Below, one piece after another: positions 48,918-58,238 of a DNA stretch of 64,000 bases. A program made the position numbers and the translations under genes. The notes beneath the pieces were generated by a model. That model had not been told where the DNA came from, did not search any database, and saw only the letters and a list, made by a program, of their open reading frames with translations. The stretch comes from Puniceibacterium sediminis (GTDB lineage Bacteria > Pseudomonadota > Alphaproteobacteria > Rhodobacterales > Rhodobacteraceae): the NCBI RefSeq assembly GCF_900188035.1, contig NZ_FZNN01000002.1:124001-188000 (forward strand). The letters are read 5' to 3'. Every line of letters starts with the position of its first letter. Within the stretch, counting starts at the first letter, position 1.

Positions 48918-50009
48918 ATGAGCTTTCAACCCGATCTGACCGAGGTTCTGGCCCGCGCCCGCGCGGATCTGCGCATGGGGGTGCCGGTGGTGCTGTGTAC
49001 AGCGCGTGCCTCTGTTCTGGTACTGGCGGTCGAGACGCTGACAGCGCAGCGGCTGAAGGACGTTCACAGCCTGGGGGTGTCGGCGGATCTGGCTTTAACC
49101 CAGCGGCGTGCCGAGACGCTGAAGGTCCGGGCCTACGACGGCGATCTGGCGCGGGTGCTGCTGCCGATCGATTCCGGTTTGGCCTGGGTTCAGGGGCTGG
49201 CGGATCCGGCGGATGATCTTTCTGCGCCGATGAAAGGCCCATTCCAAAGCCGTCGCGAAGGTTCTGCAGAGCTGCACCGACTGGCGCTGACCCTGATCAA
49301 GAGCGCCCGGCTGCTGCCTGCCGCTGTGGTGGTCCCGCTTGAGGATGGCGCAGGGTTTGCCCGCGCGCATGATCTGGGGGTGATCGACGCGACAGTTGCC
49401 GCCCCGCATCTGTTGACACTGAGCGCGCTGAACCGGGTGATCTCCGCGCGTGTCCCTTTGCGGGCAGCCCGCGATGCACGCCTGCACATCTTTCGGCCCG
49501 AAGATGGGTCGGACGAACATTATGCCATCGAGATTGGCCGCCCGGACCGCGCGGCCCCGGTTCTGGCGCGGTTGCATTCGGCTTGTTTTACCGGCGATCT
49601 GCTTGGTTCTCTGAAATGCGACTGTGGTCCGCAACTGAACGCGGCGCTGGCGCAGATGGGACAGGAGGGGGCCGGAGTGCTCCTTTATCTCAACCAGGAG
49701 GGGCGGGGGATCGGCCTTGCGAACAAGATGCGCGCCTACAGCCTGCAGGATCAGGGTTTCGACACGGTCGAGGCCAATCACCGGCTGGGGTTCGAGGATG
49801 ACGAACGGGATTTTCGGCTGGGCGCGCAGATCCTGCGGCGGATGGGCTTTGATCAGGTGCGGCTGCTGACCAACAATCCGCGCAAGATCGAAATGATGCG
49901 CGCCTGTGACATCAAGGTGACCGAACGGGTGCCGCTGAAGGTGGGCGAGAACCCATATAACGAGGCCTATCTTGCGACGAAGGCGGCCAAATCCGGGCAC
50001 CTGCTGTAG
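48918..50009 (+). CDS. ribA: GTP cyclohydrolase II
   Basis: A 363-residue enzyme for the first step of riboflavin synthesis. The catalytic domain is in the second half: zinc cysteines in [18 protein letters not shown], then [36 protein letters not shown] and [10 protein letters not shown]. The first 160 residues form an extra domain, not the usual RibB (no clear dihydroxybutanone phosphate synthase motifs), as often in this group. The ATG at 48918 starts MSFQPDL; an open frame further upstream overlaps the divergent promoter. Confidence 0.9.
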   Translation: MSFQPDLTEVLARARADLRMGVPVVLCTARASVLVLAVETLTAQRLKDVHSLGVSADLALTQRRAETLKVRAYDGDLARVLLPIDSGLAWVQGLADPADDLSAPMKGPFQSRREGSAELHRLALTLIKSARLLPAAVVVPLEDGAGFARAHDLGVIDATVAAPHLLTLSALNRVISARVPLRAARDARLHIFRPEDGSDEHYAIEIGRPDRAAPVLARLHSACFTGDLLGSLKCDCGPQLNAALAQMGQEGAGVLLYLNQEGRGIGLANKMRAYSLQDQGFDTVEANHRLGFEDDERDFRLGAQILRRMGFDQVRLLTNNPRKIEMMRACDIKVTERVPLKVGENPYNEAYLATKAAKSGHLL

Positions 50010-50115
50010 GTGTGTCGACCCGGTCGGCAAAATCGCACATAGGCTGCGCATGGATTGGCCTCTTGCATGGCATCACACGCGGCTTAACTTTTGGGGCAAA
50101 AGAAGGACTGCGCGC

Positions 50116-51117
50116 ATGAAATATTCCGTTCTCGATCTCGCCCCGGTGCCCGAAGGCTCTGATGCCTCGGACGCGTTGCGCAATACCGGCGAACTCGCCC
50201 GCCATGCCGAAGCTTTGGGGTATCACCGCTATTGGCTGGCCGAACATCATAACATGAAGGGTATCGCGAGCGCTGCGACTTCGGTTCTGATCGGGTACGT
50301 GGCTGGATTGACCAACACGATGCGGATCGGGGCCGGGGGGATCATGCTGCCGAACCATGCGCCGCTGGCCGTGGCAGAACAGTTTGGTACGCTGGCCACG
50401 CTTTACTCCGATCGGATCGATCTGGGCCTGGGACGTGCGCCCGGTGGTGACATGGCGGTGATGCGCGCGCTGCGTCTGCGACAGGAGGCGAGCGATCGCT
50501 TCCCGGATGACGTGGCAGAACTACTCAGCTATTTCGGCCCCGAATTACCCAATGCGCCCGTCGCGGCGCATCCCGGGCAGGGGACGAACGTGCCCCTCTG
50601 GATTCTGGGATCGTCGCTTTACGGCGCGCAGGTGGCTGCCCATTTCGGGCTGCCTTATGCCTTTGCCTCGCACTTTGCGCCTGCTGCACTTGAACAGGCG
50701 GCCGAGATTTACCGCGCGAAGTTCCAGCCGTCTGAGACGCTGGAAAAGCCGCATTTCATGCTGGCGGTGAATGTCTTTGCCGCCGACACGGATGCTGAGG
50801 GTATCAGGCTGCGAACCTCGATGCAGCAGGCGTTTTACCGGCTGCGCACGGGCACGCCCGGCAAGCTTCCGCGCCCTGTCGATCGGATCGAGGATGCGAT
50901 TCCAGCAAACGCGATGCCAGCAGTGAACGAGGCGCTGCGGATCACCGCGGTCGGCAGCCCCGAAACGGTGCGTCGCCAGCTGGGGGATCTGATCACGCAG
51001 CACCGCCCGGATGAAGTCATCCTGACCGGCCAGATTCATGACCACAAGGCGCGTTTACGCTCCTTTGAGATCGCGGCAGAGGCATTGCAGGGACTGAACG
51101 AAAGCCTGGCCGCGTGA
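50116..51117 (+). CDS. luciferase-like flavin-dependent monooxygenase/oxidoreductase
   Basis: A 333-residue TIM-barrel protein of the bacterial-luciferase superfamily, beginning [24 protein letters not shown]. Family parts: [64 protein letters not shown], and a C-terminal [21 protein letters not shown] stands before the ATG. It needs reduced FMN or F420 from elsewhere; substrate unknown. The stop overlaps the YkuD start. Confidence 0.9.
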   Translation: MKYSVLDLAPVPEGSDASDALRNTGELARHAEALGYHRYWLAEHHNMKGIASAATSVLIGYVAGLTNTMRIGAGGIMLPNHAPLAVAEQFGTLATLYSDRIDLGLGRAPGGDMAVMRALRLRQEASDRFPDDVAELLSYFGPELPNAPVAAHPGQGTNVPLWILGSSLYGAQVAAHFGLPYAFASHFAPAALEQAAEIYRAKFQPSETLEKPHFMLAVNVFAADTDAEGIRLRTSMQQAFYRLRTGTPGKLPRPVDRIEDAIPANAMPAVNEALRITAVGSPETVRRQLGDLITQHRPDEVILTGQIHDHKARLRSFEIAAEALQGLNESLAA

Positions 51118-51620
51118 CCCATGAGGATCTGGTCCTGACGCAGCGCGGCCTGCGATTTCAGGGGCGTCTGTGGCCCTGCAGCATAGGGCGGGGCGGCGTT
51201 TCGACACATAAGGTCGAAGGTGACGGTGCGACCCCGGTTGGCGTGCACCGTATCGTCGGGATGCTGTACCGGCCTGATCGCATGGCGCCGCCGACCGACT
51301 GGGCCGTGCCGATCCTGCCCGGCGATCTGTGGTCGGACGATGCAGAACACGAGGATTACAACCAGATGGTCCGCGTGCCCTATCCACACAGTCATGAAAG
51401 ACTGCGGCGGGCGGACCCGTTGTATGATCTTGTTTTGTTGACGGATTGGAACTGGCCCCACGCGGTCAAGGGGCGCGGTTCGGCGATCTTTCTGCACCAG
51501 CAGCGGCGCAAGGGCTTTCCCACCGAAGGCTGCATCGCCTTTGCTCGCGCGGACCTGCTGCGCATTGCGCGGAGAATTGGATTGGGCAGCCGGGTGATCG
51601 TGCCAGAGGGGCTGGCCTGA
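51114..51620 (+). CDS. YkuD-type L,D-transpeptidase-family protein without signal peptide
   Basis: A 168-residue single YkuD domain. The catalytic region is [25 protein letters not shown] with histidine and cysteine in the HxxxxxxxxxxxGC pattern. L,D-transpeptidases act on peptidoglycan in the periplasm, but no signal peptide or membrane segment is visible: the protein starts [15 protein letters not shown] at a GTG overlapping the previous stop. It may be cytoplasmic or exported otherwise. Its coupling to a luciferase-like gene is unusual. Confidence 0.82.
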   Translation: MTHEDLVLTQRGLRFQGRLWPCSIGRGGVSTHKVEGDGATPVGVHRIVGMLYRPDRMAPPTDWAVPILPGDLWSDDAEHEDYNQMVRVPYPHSHERLRRADPLYDLVLLTDWNWPHAVKGRGSAIFLHQQRRKGFPTEGCIAFARADLLRIARRIGLGSRVIVPEGLA

Positions 51621-51728
51621 TCGGGGTGTAAGCTTCGAGCTGCGGGAGCGGAGTAAATTGGCCACGCACCCGCCCGAATCTTATGCACACCGCCCACTGG
51701 GCGGTGTGTGTCACATGATACAACGGTC

Positions 51729-52757
51729 TCAGGCCGCCACGGCGCCCCATGCCAGGCCGGCGAGGACTGCCCCAGCCACTGCGAACCCGAGATAGGCCGC
51801 AAAGACCCGGGGTCTCACCAGTGCCCAGACTGCCAGAGCTGCCGGGATACAGCTGACCCCGCCCGCGATGACAAAGCTCATGGCCGCGCCCTGCGACATG
51901 CCCTGCGCAAGCAACGCATCGACCAGCGGCACGGCGGCGTATCCGTTGAGATAGGCAGGCGCACCAACCAAAGCCCCGAGCAGGATCGGCATGATCCCGG
52001 TGCCACCCAGCACTCCGGCGATCCATTCCGCAGGGACGTAGTGGATCATTACCGCCTCGACGACATAGGCCAGCGTCAGCCATTTCACCAGAAAGAGCGC
52101 ATTGCTGACACCGGTTTCGCGGAAGGCTGCACGTCGTTCGGGTTCCTGCCAGAAACGCCACACGGGCACCCCACGGAACGGTTTGCGCGAACCACAGCAG
52201 CTACCCGACGGCGTTTCGGCCCGCAGCGGATCACGGAACACCGGACTTTGCGCAAAGGCCATGGTGCCGAGGCCGCCGAGCAGACCGATGCCCACCGCAG
52301 AGATGGTCTTGGCCATGGCGAAATCCCAACCTAGCGTTCCGCTGGTGATGAGGAACATCGCCGGGTCCATCAGCGGCGAAGCGAGCCAGAAGGCCATGAC
52401 CGCGCTCAGCGGCGCGCCGACTGCCAGCAGGGCAGCGATAAAGGGAATTACCTCGCAGGAGCAGAAGGGCGACAGGCCCCCCAGCAACGCCGCGAACAGG
52501 ATCATCCGCGTCTCGCGCCCCTCAAACGCGCGGGCCAGCAGGCTCTCGGCACCGGTGGCCTTCAGGTACGCGACAGCGAGCACGGCAAACAGAATGAAGG
52601 GCGCGGTGTTCCAGAGCGCCGTGACAGTGAAGCCGACTGTGGGCCAGAACTGGGCGTTGTCCAGCAGCGCGATCACCGCCAGTATCAATGCCGCCGCAAG
52701 CCAGGGCTTGCTGAGCGGTGGCAAACGGCGCGGGGCCGGGTTCGTGATGTCAGCCAT
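51729..52757 (-). CDS. UPF0718-type permease, probable metal/metalloid export
   Basis: A 342-residue inner-membrane protein with about eight to ten segments. The stretch GLSPFCSCEVIPFIAALLAVGAPLSAVMAFWLASPLMDPAMF is the hallmark of the DUF318/UPF0718 permeases often found with ArsR regulators. A central loop has adjacent cysteines (GSCCGSRK), possibly metal-binding. AAGGAA precedes its ATG. It overlaps the arsR-like gene by eight bases, so both form one operon. Substrate is a guess from context. Confidence 0.85.
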   Translation of the reverse strand: MADITNPAPRRLPPLSKPWLAAALILAVIALLDNAQFWPTVGFTVTALWNTAPFILFAVLAVAYLKATGAESLLARAFEGRETRMILFAALLGGLSPFCSCEVIPFIAALLAVGAPLSAVMAFWLASPLMDPAMFLITSGTLGWDFAMAKTISAVGIGLLGGLGTMAFAQSPVFRDPLRAETPSGSCCGSRKPFRGVPVWRFWQEPERRAAFRETGVSNALFLVKWLTLAYVVEAVMIHYVPAEWIAGVLGGTGIMPILLGALVGAPAYLNGYAAVPLVDALLAQGMSQGAAMSFVIAGGVSCIPAALAVWALVRPRVFAAYLGFAVAGAVLAGLAWGAVAA

Positions 52758-53133
52758 GGTCACATTCCTTGTGGGTATCGGATTGGGTATCGGTGCTGCA
52801 GTCCGGGCAATCGGCACAGCAGTTGCGTAGAAGAAAGGCAGAGAGTTCCTGTAGCTGGTCATAGGCCACGGCGGCGCAGATGATGCTGCGGCCCTGCCTT
52901 TCCTGCGCGATCAGCCCGGCCTGAGCGAGGATGCGCAGATGATGGGTCAGCGTCGATCCGGTCACGCCCGAACGGGTCCCAAGCTCTCCGATGCTCAGCC
53001 CTTGCGGCCCGGCGCGCACCAGCACACGCAATACAGAGAGGCGCTGTTCCGAACCGAGCGCGGCAAAGATCGAAGCCGCAACTTCGAGCGGAAATTCGTT
53101 GGTGTCGGTGGTTTGGGGAGATTCTATTTTCAT
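52750..53133 (-). CDS. ArsR-family repressor with cysteine-rich tail
   Basis: A 127-residue winged-helix protein beginning MKIESPQTTDTNEF. The helix-turn-helix is LSIGELGTRSGVTGSTLTHHLRILAQAGLI. The C-terminus, RNCCADCPDCSTDT followed by ECDHG, has five cysteines and is a likely metal site. The chosen ATG has no ribosome site; it lies right at the edge of an operator, and an upstream in-frame ATG near 53172 would overlap the operators. A leaderless mRNA is possible. Confidence 0.88.
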   Translation of the reverse strand: MKIESPQTTDTNEFPLEVAASIFAALGSEQRLSVLRVLVRAGPQGLSIGELGTRSGVTGSTLTHHLRILAQAGLIAQERQGRSIICAAVAYDQLQELSAFLLRNCCADCPDCSTDTQSDTHKECDHG

Positions 53134-53153
53134 ATTTCTATGATTATCGAAAT
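53134..53153. promoter_or_regulatory. ArsR operator, site 1
   Basis: ATTTCTATGATTATCGAAAT is an imperfect palindrome touching the chosen start codon of the arsR-like gene. It is nearly identical to site 2 read on the other strand. Confidence 0.65.
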
Positions 53154-53173
53154 GACGGAGCCGCGCAAGCATT

Positions 53174-53193
53174 ATTTCGATATTTATAGAAAT
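53174..53193. promoter_or_regulatory. ArsR operator, site 2
   Basis: ATTTCGATATTTATAGAAAT; on the minus strand it reads ATTTCTATAAATATCGAAAT, differing from site 1 at only two bases. Centres of the two sites are 40 bases apart, about four helical turns, so two dimers could bind on the same face. Confidence 0.65.
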
Positions 53194-53374
53194 GAACGGG
53201 CGTCGTCGTCCCTGCACTTCTCCGCATCGACACGTGGAATATGCATTTCAGGCCAACAAAGACTCCAGCCCGTCGTCTTCTATGGCGGTGTGTGACTTAG
53301 CGCTGGGGTCGGGTTGATTGCATGCCGCCGCGCAAAGCCTTATGCGGGACAGGCTGCCAGAAACGAGGTTCTCA

Positions 53375-54088
53375 ATGTCACGACTCCTGCTGTGCCTTGC
53401 CTTTGTCCTTGGACTCTCCGCCTGCGCCGATGGTGCCCGCGACCTGCGCAAACCGGTTGAACCGATTGGCAATTTCAAGCTGGGTCATGCCATTGTCGTC
53501 GCACCCAACATCGTGCAGGGGCCTGCATCCCGTGATGCCACGGCCGAAGAATGGATTGCCGGGGTCGATGCAGCATTGGAAGAGCGTTTCCGTCGCTATG
53601 AAGGTGACAAATTCTACCACATCGGGGTCAGTGTCGAAGGCTTTGTCCTCGCCTTGCCCGGCGTGCCATTGGTGTTCAATCCGAAATCCGTCGTGATCAT
53701 CAAAGTCACCGTCTTTGATGACGCTAACGCGGCGAAGATGAACGAAGAACCCGAACAGATCACCGCGCTCGAAGCGGTTTCTGCCAAAACCGTGGTGGGC
53801 TCGGGCGTGACGCAGAGCAAGGAAGAGCAGTTGAAGCTGCTGTCCGACAACGTCTCGCTTCAGATCGAGAAATGGATGCGCCGAATGCAGCTCGAGGAAG
53901 GCTGGTTTGGCGGCCCGGATGCGGGTGTCGATGCCGCCGAGGCAGGCGTGGCGACAGCGGATGTACCATCGGCAATAATGTCGCCAGAGACCGAAAGGCC
54001 TGCGGCGACATCGGGACATACCGTAGCGGACCCGACCGTGCCGTTCTCTCCCATGATTGAAGCAGAGCCATCGGGCGTGTCCGGGTGA
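53375..54088 (+). CDS. predicted lipoprotein of unknown function
   Basis: A 237-residue protein with an N-terminal lipoprotein signal: MSRLLLCLAFVLGLSACADG, lipobox LSAC with the lipidated cysteine at residue 17. The middle (about 35-165) looks like a mixed alpha/beta domain (KFYHIGVSVEGFVLALPGVPLVFNPKSVVIIKVTVFDD). The last 60 residues are low-complexity, rich in A, P, T and E. I do not recognise the family. GAGG lies before the start. It precedes tuf by 115 bases. Confidence 0.75.
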   Translation: MSRLLLCLAFVLGLSACADGARDLRKPVEPIGNFKLGHAIVVAPNIVQGPASRDATAEEWIAGVDAALEERFRRYEGDKFYHIGVSVEGFVLALPGVPLVFNPKSVVIIKVTVFDDANAAKMNEEPEQITALEAVSAKTVVGSGVTQSKEEQLKLLSDNVSLQIEKWMRRMQLEEGWFGGPDAGVDAAEAGVATADVPSAIMSPETERPAATSGHTVADPTVPFSPMIEAEPSGVSG

Positions 54089-54203
54089 GGGATGGCCAAA
54101 CCCAGGCATGTCATGCTTGATTTTTTGTGCCCGAGGCAATATCTCCCCCGCGATGTAAATCGGGCTGCACTGGCCCCCCAAAGCGCGAGGCATTTGCAAA
54201 GAG

Positions 54204-55379
<1,176 letters not shown>

Positions 55380-55475
55380 TTTGGGAGCGGCAGGGGCGGC
55401 GTGATCTGGAAAGATCACGCGAACCTTGCCCTTGGAGATTGCTGTTTCCAAGTCCCTGGAACGCCTGACTATGCC

Positions 55476-55508
55476 AAAGGCCCCGGACTTCGGTCCGGGA
55501 CCTTTTTT
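55476..55508 (+). terminator. terminator of tuf
   Basis: Hairpin AAAGG-CC-CCGGAC, loop TTCG, GTCCGG-GA-CCTTT: two stems with a two-by-two internal loop, then a run of six T. Confidence 0.85.
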
Positions 55509-55524
55509 GTCCGTGTCACAAGCT

Positions 55525-55550
55525 GGATTAAGGTGAAGTGACCTTAATCC
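55525..55550. repeat. perfect ten-base inverted repeat
   Basis: GGATTAAGGT, six-base spacer GAAGTG, ACCTTAATCC. It lies between two terminators and is not followed by a T run. It may be a protein-binding site or an RNA stem; nothing decides. Confidence 0.6.
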
Positions 55551-55559
55551 GCAAAAGTG

Positions 55560-55590
55560 AAAAGGCCGCCTCGGGAAGAGGCGGCCTTTT
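55560..55590. terminator. bidirectional terminator
   Basis: Thirteen-base-pair stem AAAAGGCCGCCTC/GAGGCGGCCTTTT with a five-base loop, with A run before and T run after, so it can work both ways. On the minus strand it would end transcripts of the small secreted-protein genes; on the plus strand it backs up the tuf terminator. Confidence 0.8.
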
Positions 55591-55659
55591 CGGTTTGGCC
55601 GTCTCGCGCTGTAGCAAGGGCGCGGGACGGCGACTTTCACATGAGTGAACAGTCATGGA

Positions 55660-55878
55660 TTAGTTGACGAAGTGCTGGATCAAAGCACGCTGTGTACCTT
55701 CGGAATCGCTGGAGCTGGTGATGTTCAGCAGGGTGCTGACCTGTGCGTCTGTCAGCGCCGCGACGTCGATGTTCGGTGCGTAGCGATCAAGGATCGCGGT
55801 CTCGGCAGGGGTGGCAGCAGATGCGGCACCGGCCAGAGTGGACAGGGCAAGAGCGGAGAAGAGGATAGTGCGTTTCAT
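55660..55878 (-). CDS. small secreted single-module protein, copy A
   Basis: A 72-residue protein. The start at 55878 is chosen over an ATG six bases earlier because AGGA then lies at eight bases and the length equals that of copy B. Signal peptide MKRTILFSALALSTLAGAASA, then a mature part of about 50 residues with TAILDRYAPNIDVAALTDAQ and no cysteine. It would be small, acidic and mainly helical in the periplasm or outside. About 88% of bases match copy B, 43 bases upstream. Family not recognised. Confidence 0.75.
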   Translation of the reverse strand: MKRTILFSALALSTLAGAASAATPAETAILDRYAPNIDVAALTDAQVSTLLNITSSSDSEGTQRALIQHFVN

Positions 55879-55920
55879 TTTCATGTTCCTAATTTGGGAG
55901 AGTTGCGGATTTGAGGTCGA

Positions 55921-56139
55921 TTATTTGACGAGGTGCTGGATCAAAGCGCGCTGCACGCCTTCGGAATCGCCGGAGCTGGTGATGTTCAGCAGGGTGCTGA
56001 CCTGAGCGTTTGTCAGTGTGGAGACGTCGATGTTCGGCGCGTAGCGATCAAGGATCGCAGTGTCGGCAGAGGTGGCCGCAGAGGCGGCACCGGCCAGAGT
56101 GGACAGGGCAAGAGCGGAGATGAGGATAGTGCGTTTCAT
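55921..56139 (-). CDS. small secreted single-module protein, copy B
   Basis: A 72-residue paralogue of copy A: same signal peptide with one change and a mature part AILDRYAPNIDVSTLTNAQV...QHLVK. AAGGA stands eight bases before the ATG. Both copies are likely co-transcribed on the minus strand, ending at the bidirectional terminator near 55560-55590. The mature part aligns end to end with each of the four modules of the 255-residue protein at 57100-57867. Function unknown. Confidence 0.78.
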   Translation of the reverse strand: MKRTILISALALSTLAGAASAATSADTAILDRYAPNIDVSTLTNAQVSTLLNITSSGDSEGVQRALIQHLVK

Positions 56140-56667
56140 TTTCGTAGTCCTTGGTATTGTGGCCCGTGGGGCCGGTTGTGTGTGTCGGCATTTGCTTCCG
56201 ATGAGTGTCAGATAGGGAGCCCGATGCGCGGTGTGAAATCACGAAATGCGCGCGCATGATCACGCGCTTTTGTGCTTGATATAAAAGGATTAAATACGCC
56301 TATTGTGCGCTCATGCACAGGCAAGGTGCGGGGCTTATTCACAAGGCGTTGGAGGCTGCAAAAGCCAATTTGTCTTGCTCTCGGTTCGCGTGAGGACAGT
56401 GCGCGCCAAGTCGTTGACATGGTGGGACACAAAGACGTGAGCAGCCGATTTGCCTTGTCTTGGGGGCTACCGGACTGCCGAGAAGGGGCAAAATGCCTAA
56501 CGAGCGAGCCCAATTCGGCAGACATGCCTGCCGTTTTGGCGAGGATCCAGCTGCCCTGCATGCGGCCGGGTGGACTGATAGTAAAAGGTCAGGAGAGGGA
56601 TTGCAGCAGAACGACCGAAAGGCTCTTGATTTCACCTGACGGTTGGCTTAGTCCACGCCTCGGCGAT
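56140..56667. other. 528-base region between the small secreted genes and tRNA-Trp
   Basis: Promoters for the minus-strand pair should lie at its left end. No clear gene. A plus-strand frame of 48 codons at 56493-56639 (MPNERAQFGRHACRFGEDPA...) has AAGGGG before its ATG and might be a small protein, but no family likeness is certain. A longer frame running into the tRNA (56272-56712) is chance. Confidence 0.45.
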
Positions 56668-56743
56668 AGGGGTATAGCTCAGTTGGTAGAGCGACGGTCT
56701 CCAAAACCGTAGGTCCCGGGTTCGAGTCCCTGTGCCCCTGCCA
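56668..56743 (+). tRNA. tRNA-Trp (anticodon CCA)
   Basis: A 76-base cloverleaf: acceptor AGGGGTA pairs with TGCCCCT, D arm TAGCTCAGTTGGTAGAGC, anticodon stem ACGGT/ACCGT with loop CTCCAAA (anticodon CCA), T arm with GGTTCGAGTCC, and an encoded CCA end. tRNA-Trp upstream of secE is usual in this group. Confidence 0.97.
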
Positions 56744-57002
56744 GTTCATAACAGTTCGAAGAAGATTCCCGATGTCGGGGCAGCTTGCCACTGGCTGTGC
56801 CGAAATCCGGGGTGGGTTTGGGTGCGGGCACCAGAGGGGTATCCAAGGGCCGCAATCGCGACCGATTGAGAGCGCTTCCCCCAATATGCCACCACGTTGC
56901 CAGCGACGCATGATAAGCACCGTCAGGACCTTGCCTGTGGAAAAATATGGCCAAGCATCGGCCTCGGGCCACCATCACGCATGGACCCAGTGCCGAGCAC
57001 AT

Positions 57003-57030
57003 AAAAAAGGGGCCATCCGAAGATGACCCC
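57003..57030 (-). terminator. terminator of the four-module secreted-protein gene
   Basis: On the minus strand: GGGGTCATC, loop TTCG, GATGGCCCC (one G-U pair), then six T. About 70 bases after the stop of that gene. Confidence 0.8.
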
Positions 57031-57053
57031 CATGAGGTAATTGTCCGCCCATT

Positions 57054-57086
57054 CCTGTGATCACGACTAATTACTGCGATCACAGG
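57054..57086. repeat. nine-base inverted repeat
   Basis: CCTGTGATC and GATCACAGG separated by 15 bases, between the stop codon and the terminator of the four-module gene. No T run follows on either strand. Confidence 0.55.
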
Positions 57087-57099
57087 GAACGGGGGCGCC

Positions 57100-57867
57100 T
57101 TATTTGAACACGTTTTGGATCTTTTCCTCGATTTCAGTGTCGTTGCCGCCGCGGTCGATGATCGCCAGAGCCATAATCAGCTGTGCTTCGGTCATCGTCT
57201 CGACTTTGACATCCGGAGCGTAGCGCGCCAGAATCGCTGCTTGGCCGACGGTTGCGGTGTTCGCTTCGCCCAGCGGTTTGCCGTCGTCCAGCAGGACACC
57301 TTTGACAATGTTCGCTGTATCCGAGCGATTCGAGCCGCTGCTGATGATGGACAAGGCCGAATCGAGCTGGGCTTGAGATACGGTGGTTAAATCCACACCC
57401 GGTGCGTAACGCTCGATTTCTGCACGCTGAGCTTCGGTCGGCATTGCTGGTGTGCCAACATGGGTGTGGGTGCTAAGGATCTGCTCCACCTGGCTTTTGA
57501 CCTCGGACGGCGAACCGCCGTTGCTGATCGCCAGCATCGCAGAATCAATCTGTGCCTGAGTCAGCATGGAGTAATCGATGTTGTCGACATAGCGCCCAAT
57601 CTCAGAACGCTGCGCTTCTGTCGGCACGGCTTCGGTCGGCATTTCGCCGCCGAGGGTCAGGATGGTGTTCAGTCCACTCAGTTTTTCGTCGTGGCTCAGG
57701 TCACTGTTGAGCACTTCGACCGACAGAGTCATCTGCTCTTCGGTCAGAGCGGAGGCATCAATCGAGGGCAGGAAGGCTTCGAGTTGCGCCTGTTCGGCAC
57801 TGGTCGCGGCGAAGGCGGCAGTGGCCAGGCTTGTTGTCAGAGCGGTTGCGATCATGAAGCGTTTCAT
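57100..57867 (-). CDS. secreted protein with four tandem copies of the small module
   Basis: A 255-residue protein with signal peptide (MKRFMIATALTTSLATAAFA) and four modules of about 50 residues at roughly 22-70, 83-131, 143-192 and 205-254. Shared pattern: an A-x-[IL]-x-RY-x-x-x-[IV]-[DK] start, then [TS]-x-AQ-[LIV], then an [IL]-[AS]-I-x-x-G helix-turn and a final helix ending V-[FL]. Module 1 is the most diverged; module 4 is closest to the single-module proteins at 55660-56139. No cysteines. AAGGAG stands eight bases before the ATG. It is transcribed against secE from between tRNA-Trp and secE. Family and role unknown; a binding or scaffolding role is only a guess. Confidence 0.8.
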   Translation of the reverse strand: MKRFMIATALTTSLATAAFAATSAEQAQLEAFLPSIDASALTEEQMTLSVEVLNSDLSHDEKLSGLNTILTLGGEMPTEAVPTEAQRSEIGRYVDNIDYSMLTQAQIDSAMLAISNGGSPSEVKSQVEQILSTHTHVGTPAMPTEAQRAEIERYAPGVDLTTVSQAQLDSALSIISSGSNRSDTANIVKGVLLDDGKPLGEANTATVGQAAILARYAPDVKVETMTEAQLIMALAIIDRGGNDTEIEEKIQNVFK

Positions 57868-58238
57868 CGTGAACTCCTTGGTTGTTTGTTCCAGTCAACC
57901 TTCAGAACAATCTGTCTTGAGGCTGTATGGGTTAACAACCAGTTGGCCAGTCTTTCGTTCCAATAAAAAGGCTTTGTTTTCAGATATTACCGGGTCCATA
58001 GGCAATGGAATAATCCAATAACAAGGATGCGCGCGATGCATCAACGCGCCAATTGGTTCCGATGCGCGCAACAAGGTTGGATCACAAGATCGCGACGAAG
58101 TGGGGCTTTCGCACCGCGCGTGGCTAGGCCGGGGTGCTGGGCAGAGCCCGGCCCGAAACGGCGGCGCCGGTGCGGATGCACTTGAAACCTCAGGGCGCTG
58201 CGAGTATGTGGCGCGAGACCGAAAGCAGAGAAGAGCGC
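57868..58238. other. 371-base divergent region before secE
   Basis: It must hold the promoters of the minus-strand repeat-protein gene and of secE. A hairpin GGCCGGG/CCCGGCC lies near 58129-58154 in the secE leader. No gene is supported. Confidence 0.5.

Larger units (their letters stand above)
56744..57099. other. 356-base region after tRNA-Trp
   Basis: No gene supported. It contains the minus-strand terminator at 57003-57030 and an inverted repeat at 57054-57086, both belonging to the 3' end of the four-module protein gene. Confidence 0.5.

Noticed and set aside
56272-56712. A 146-codon plus-strand frame running into tRNA-Trp.
   Set aside because: It ends inside the tRNA (residues GIAQLVERRSPKP are the translated tRNA), which rules out a real gene.
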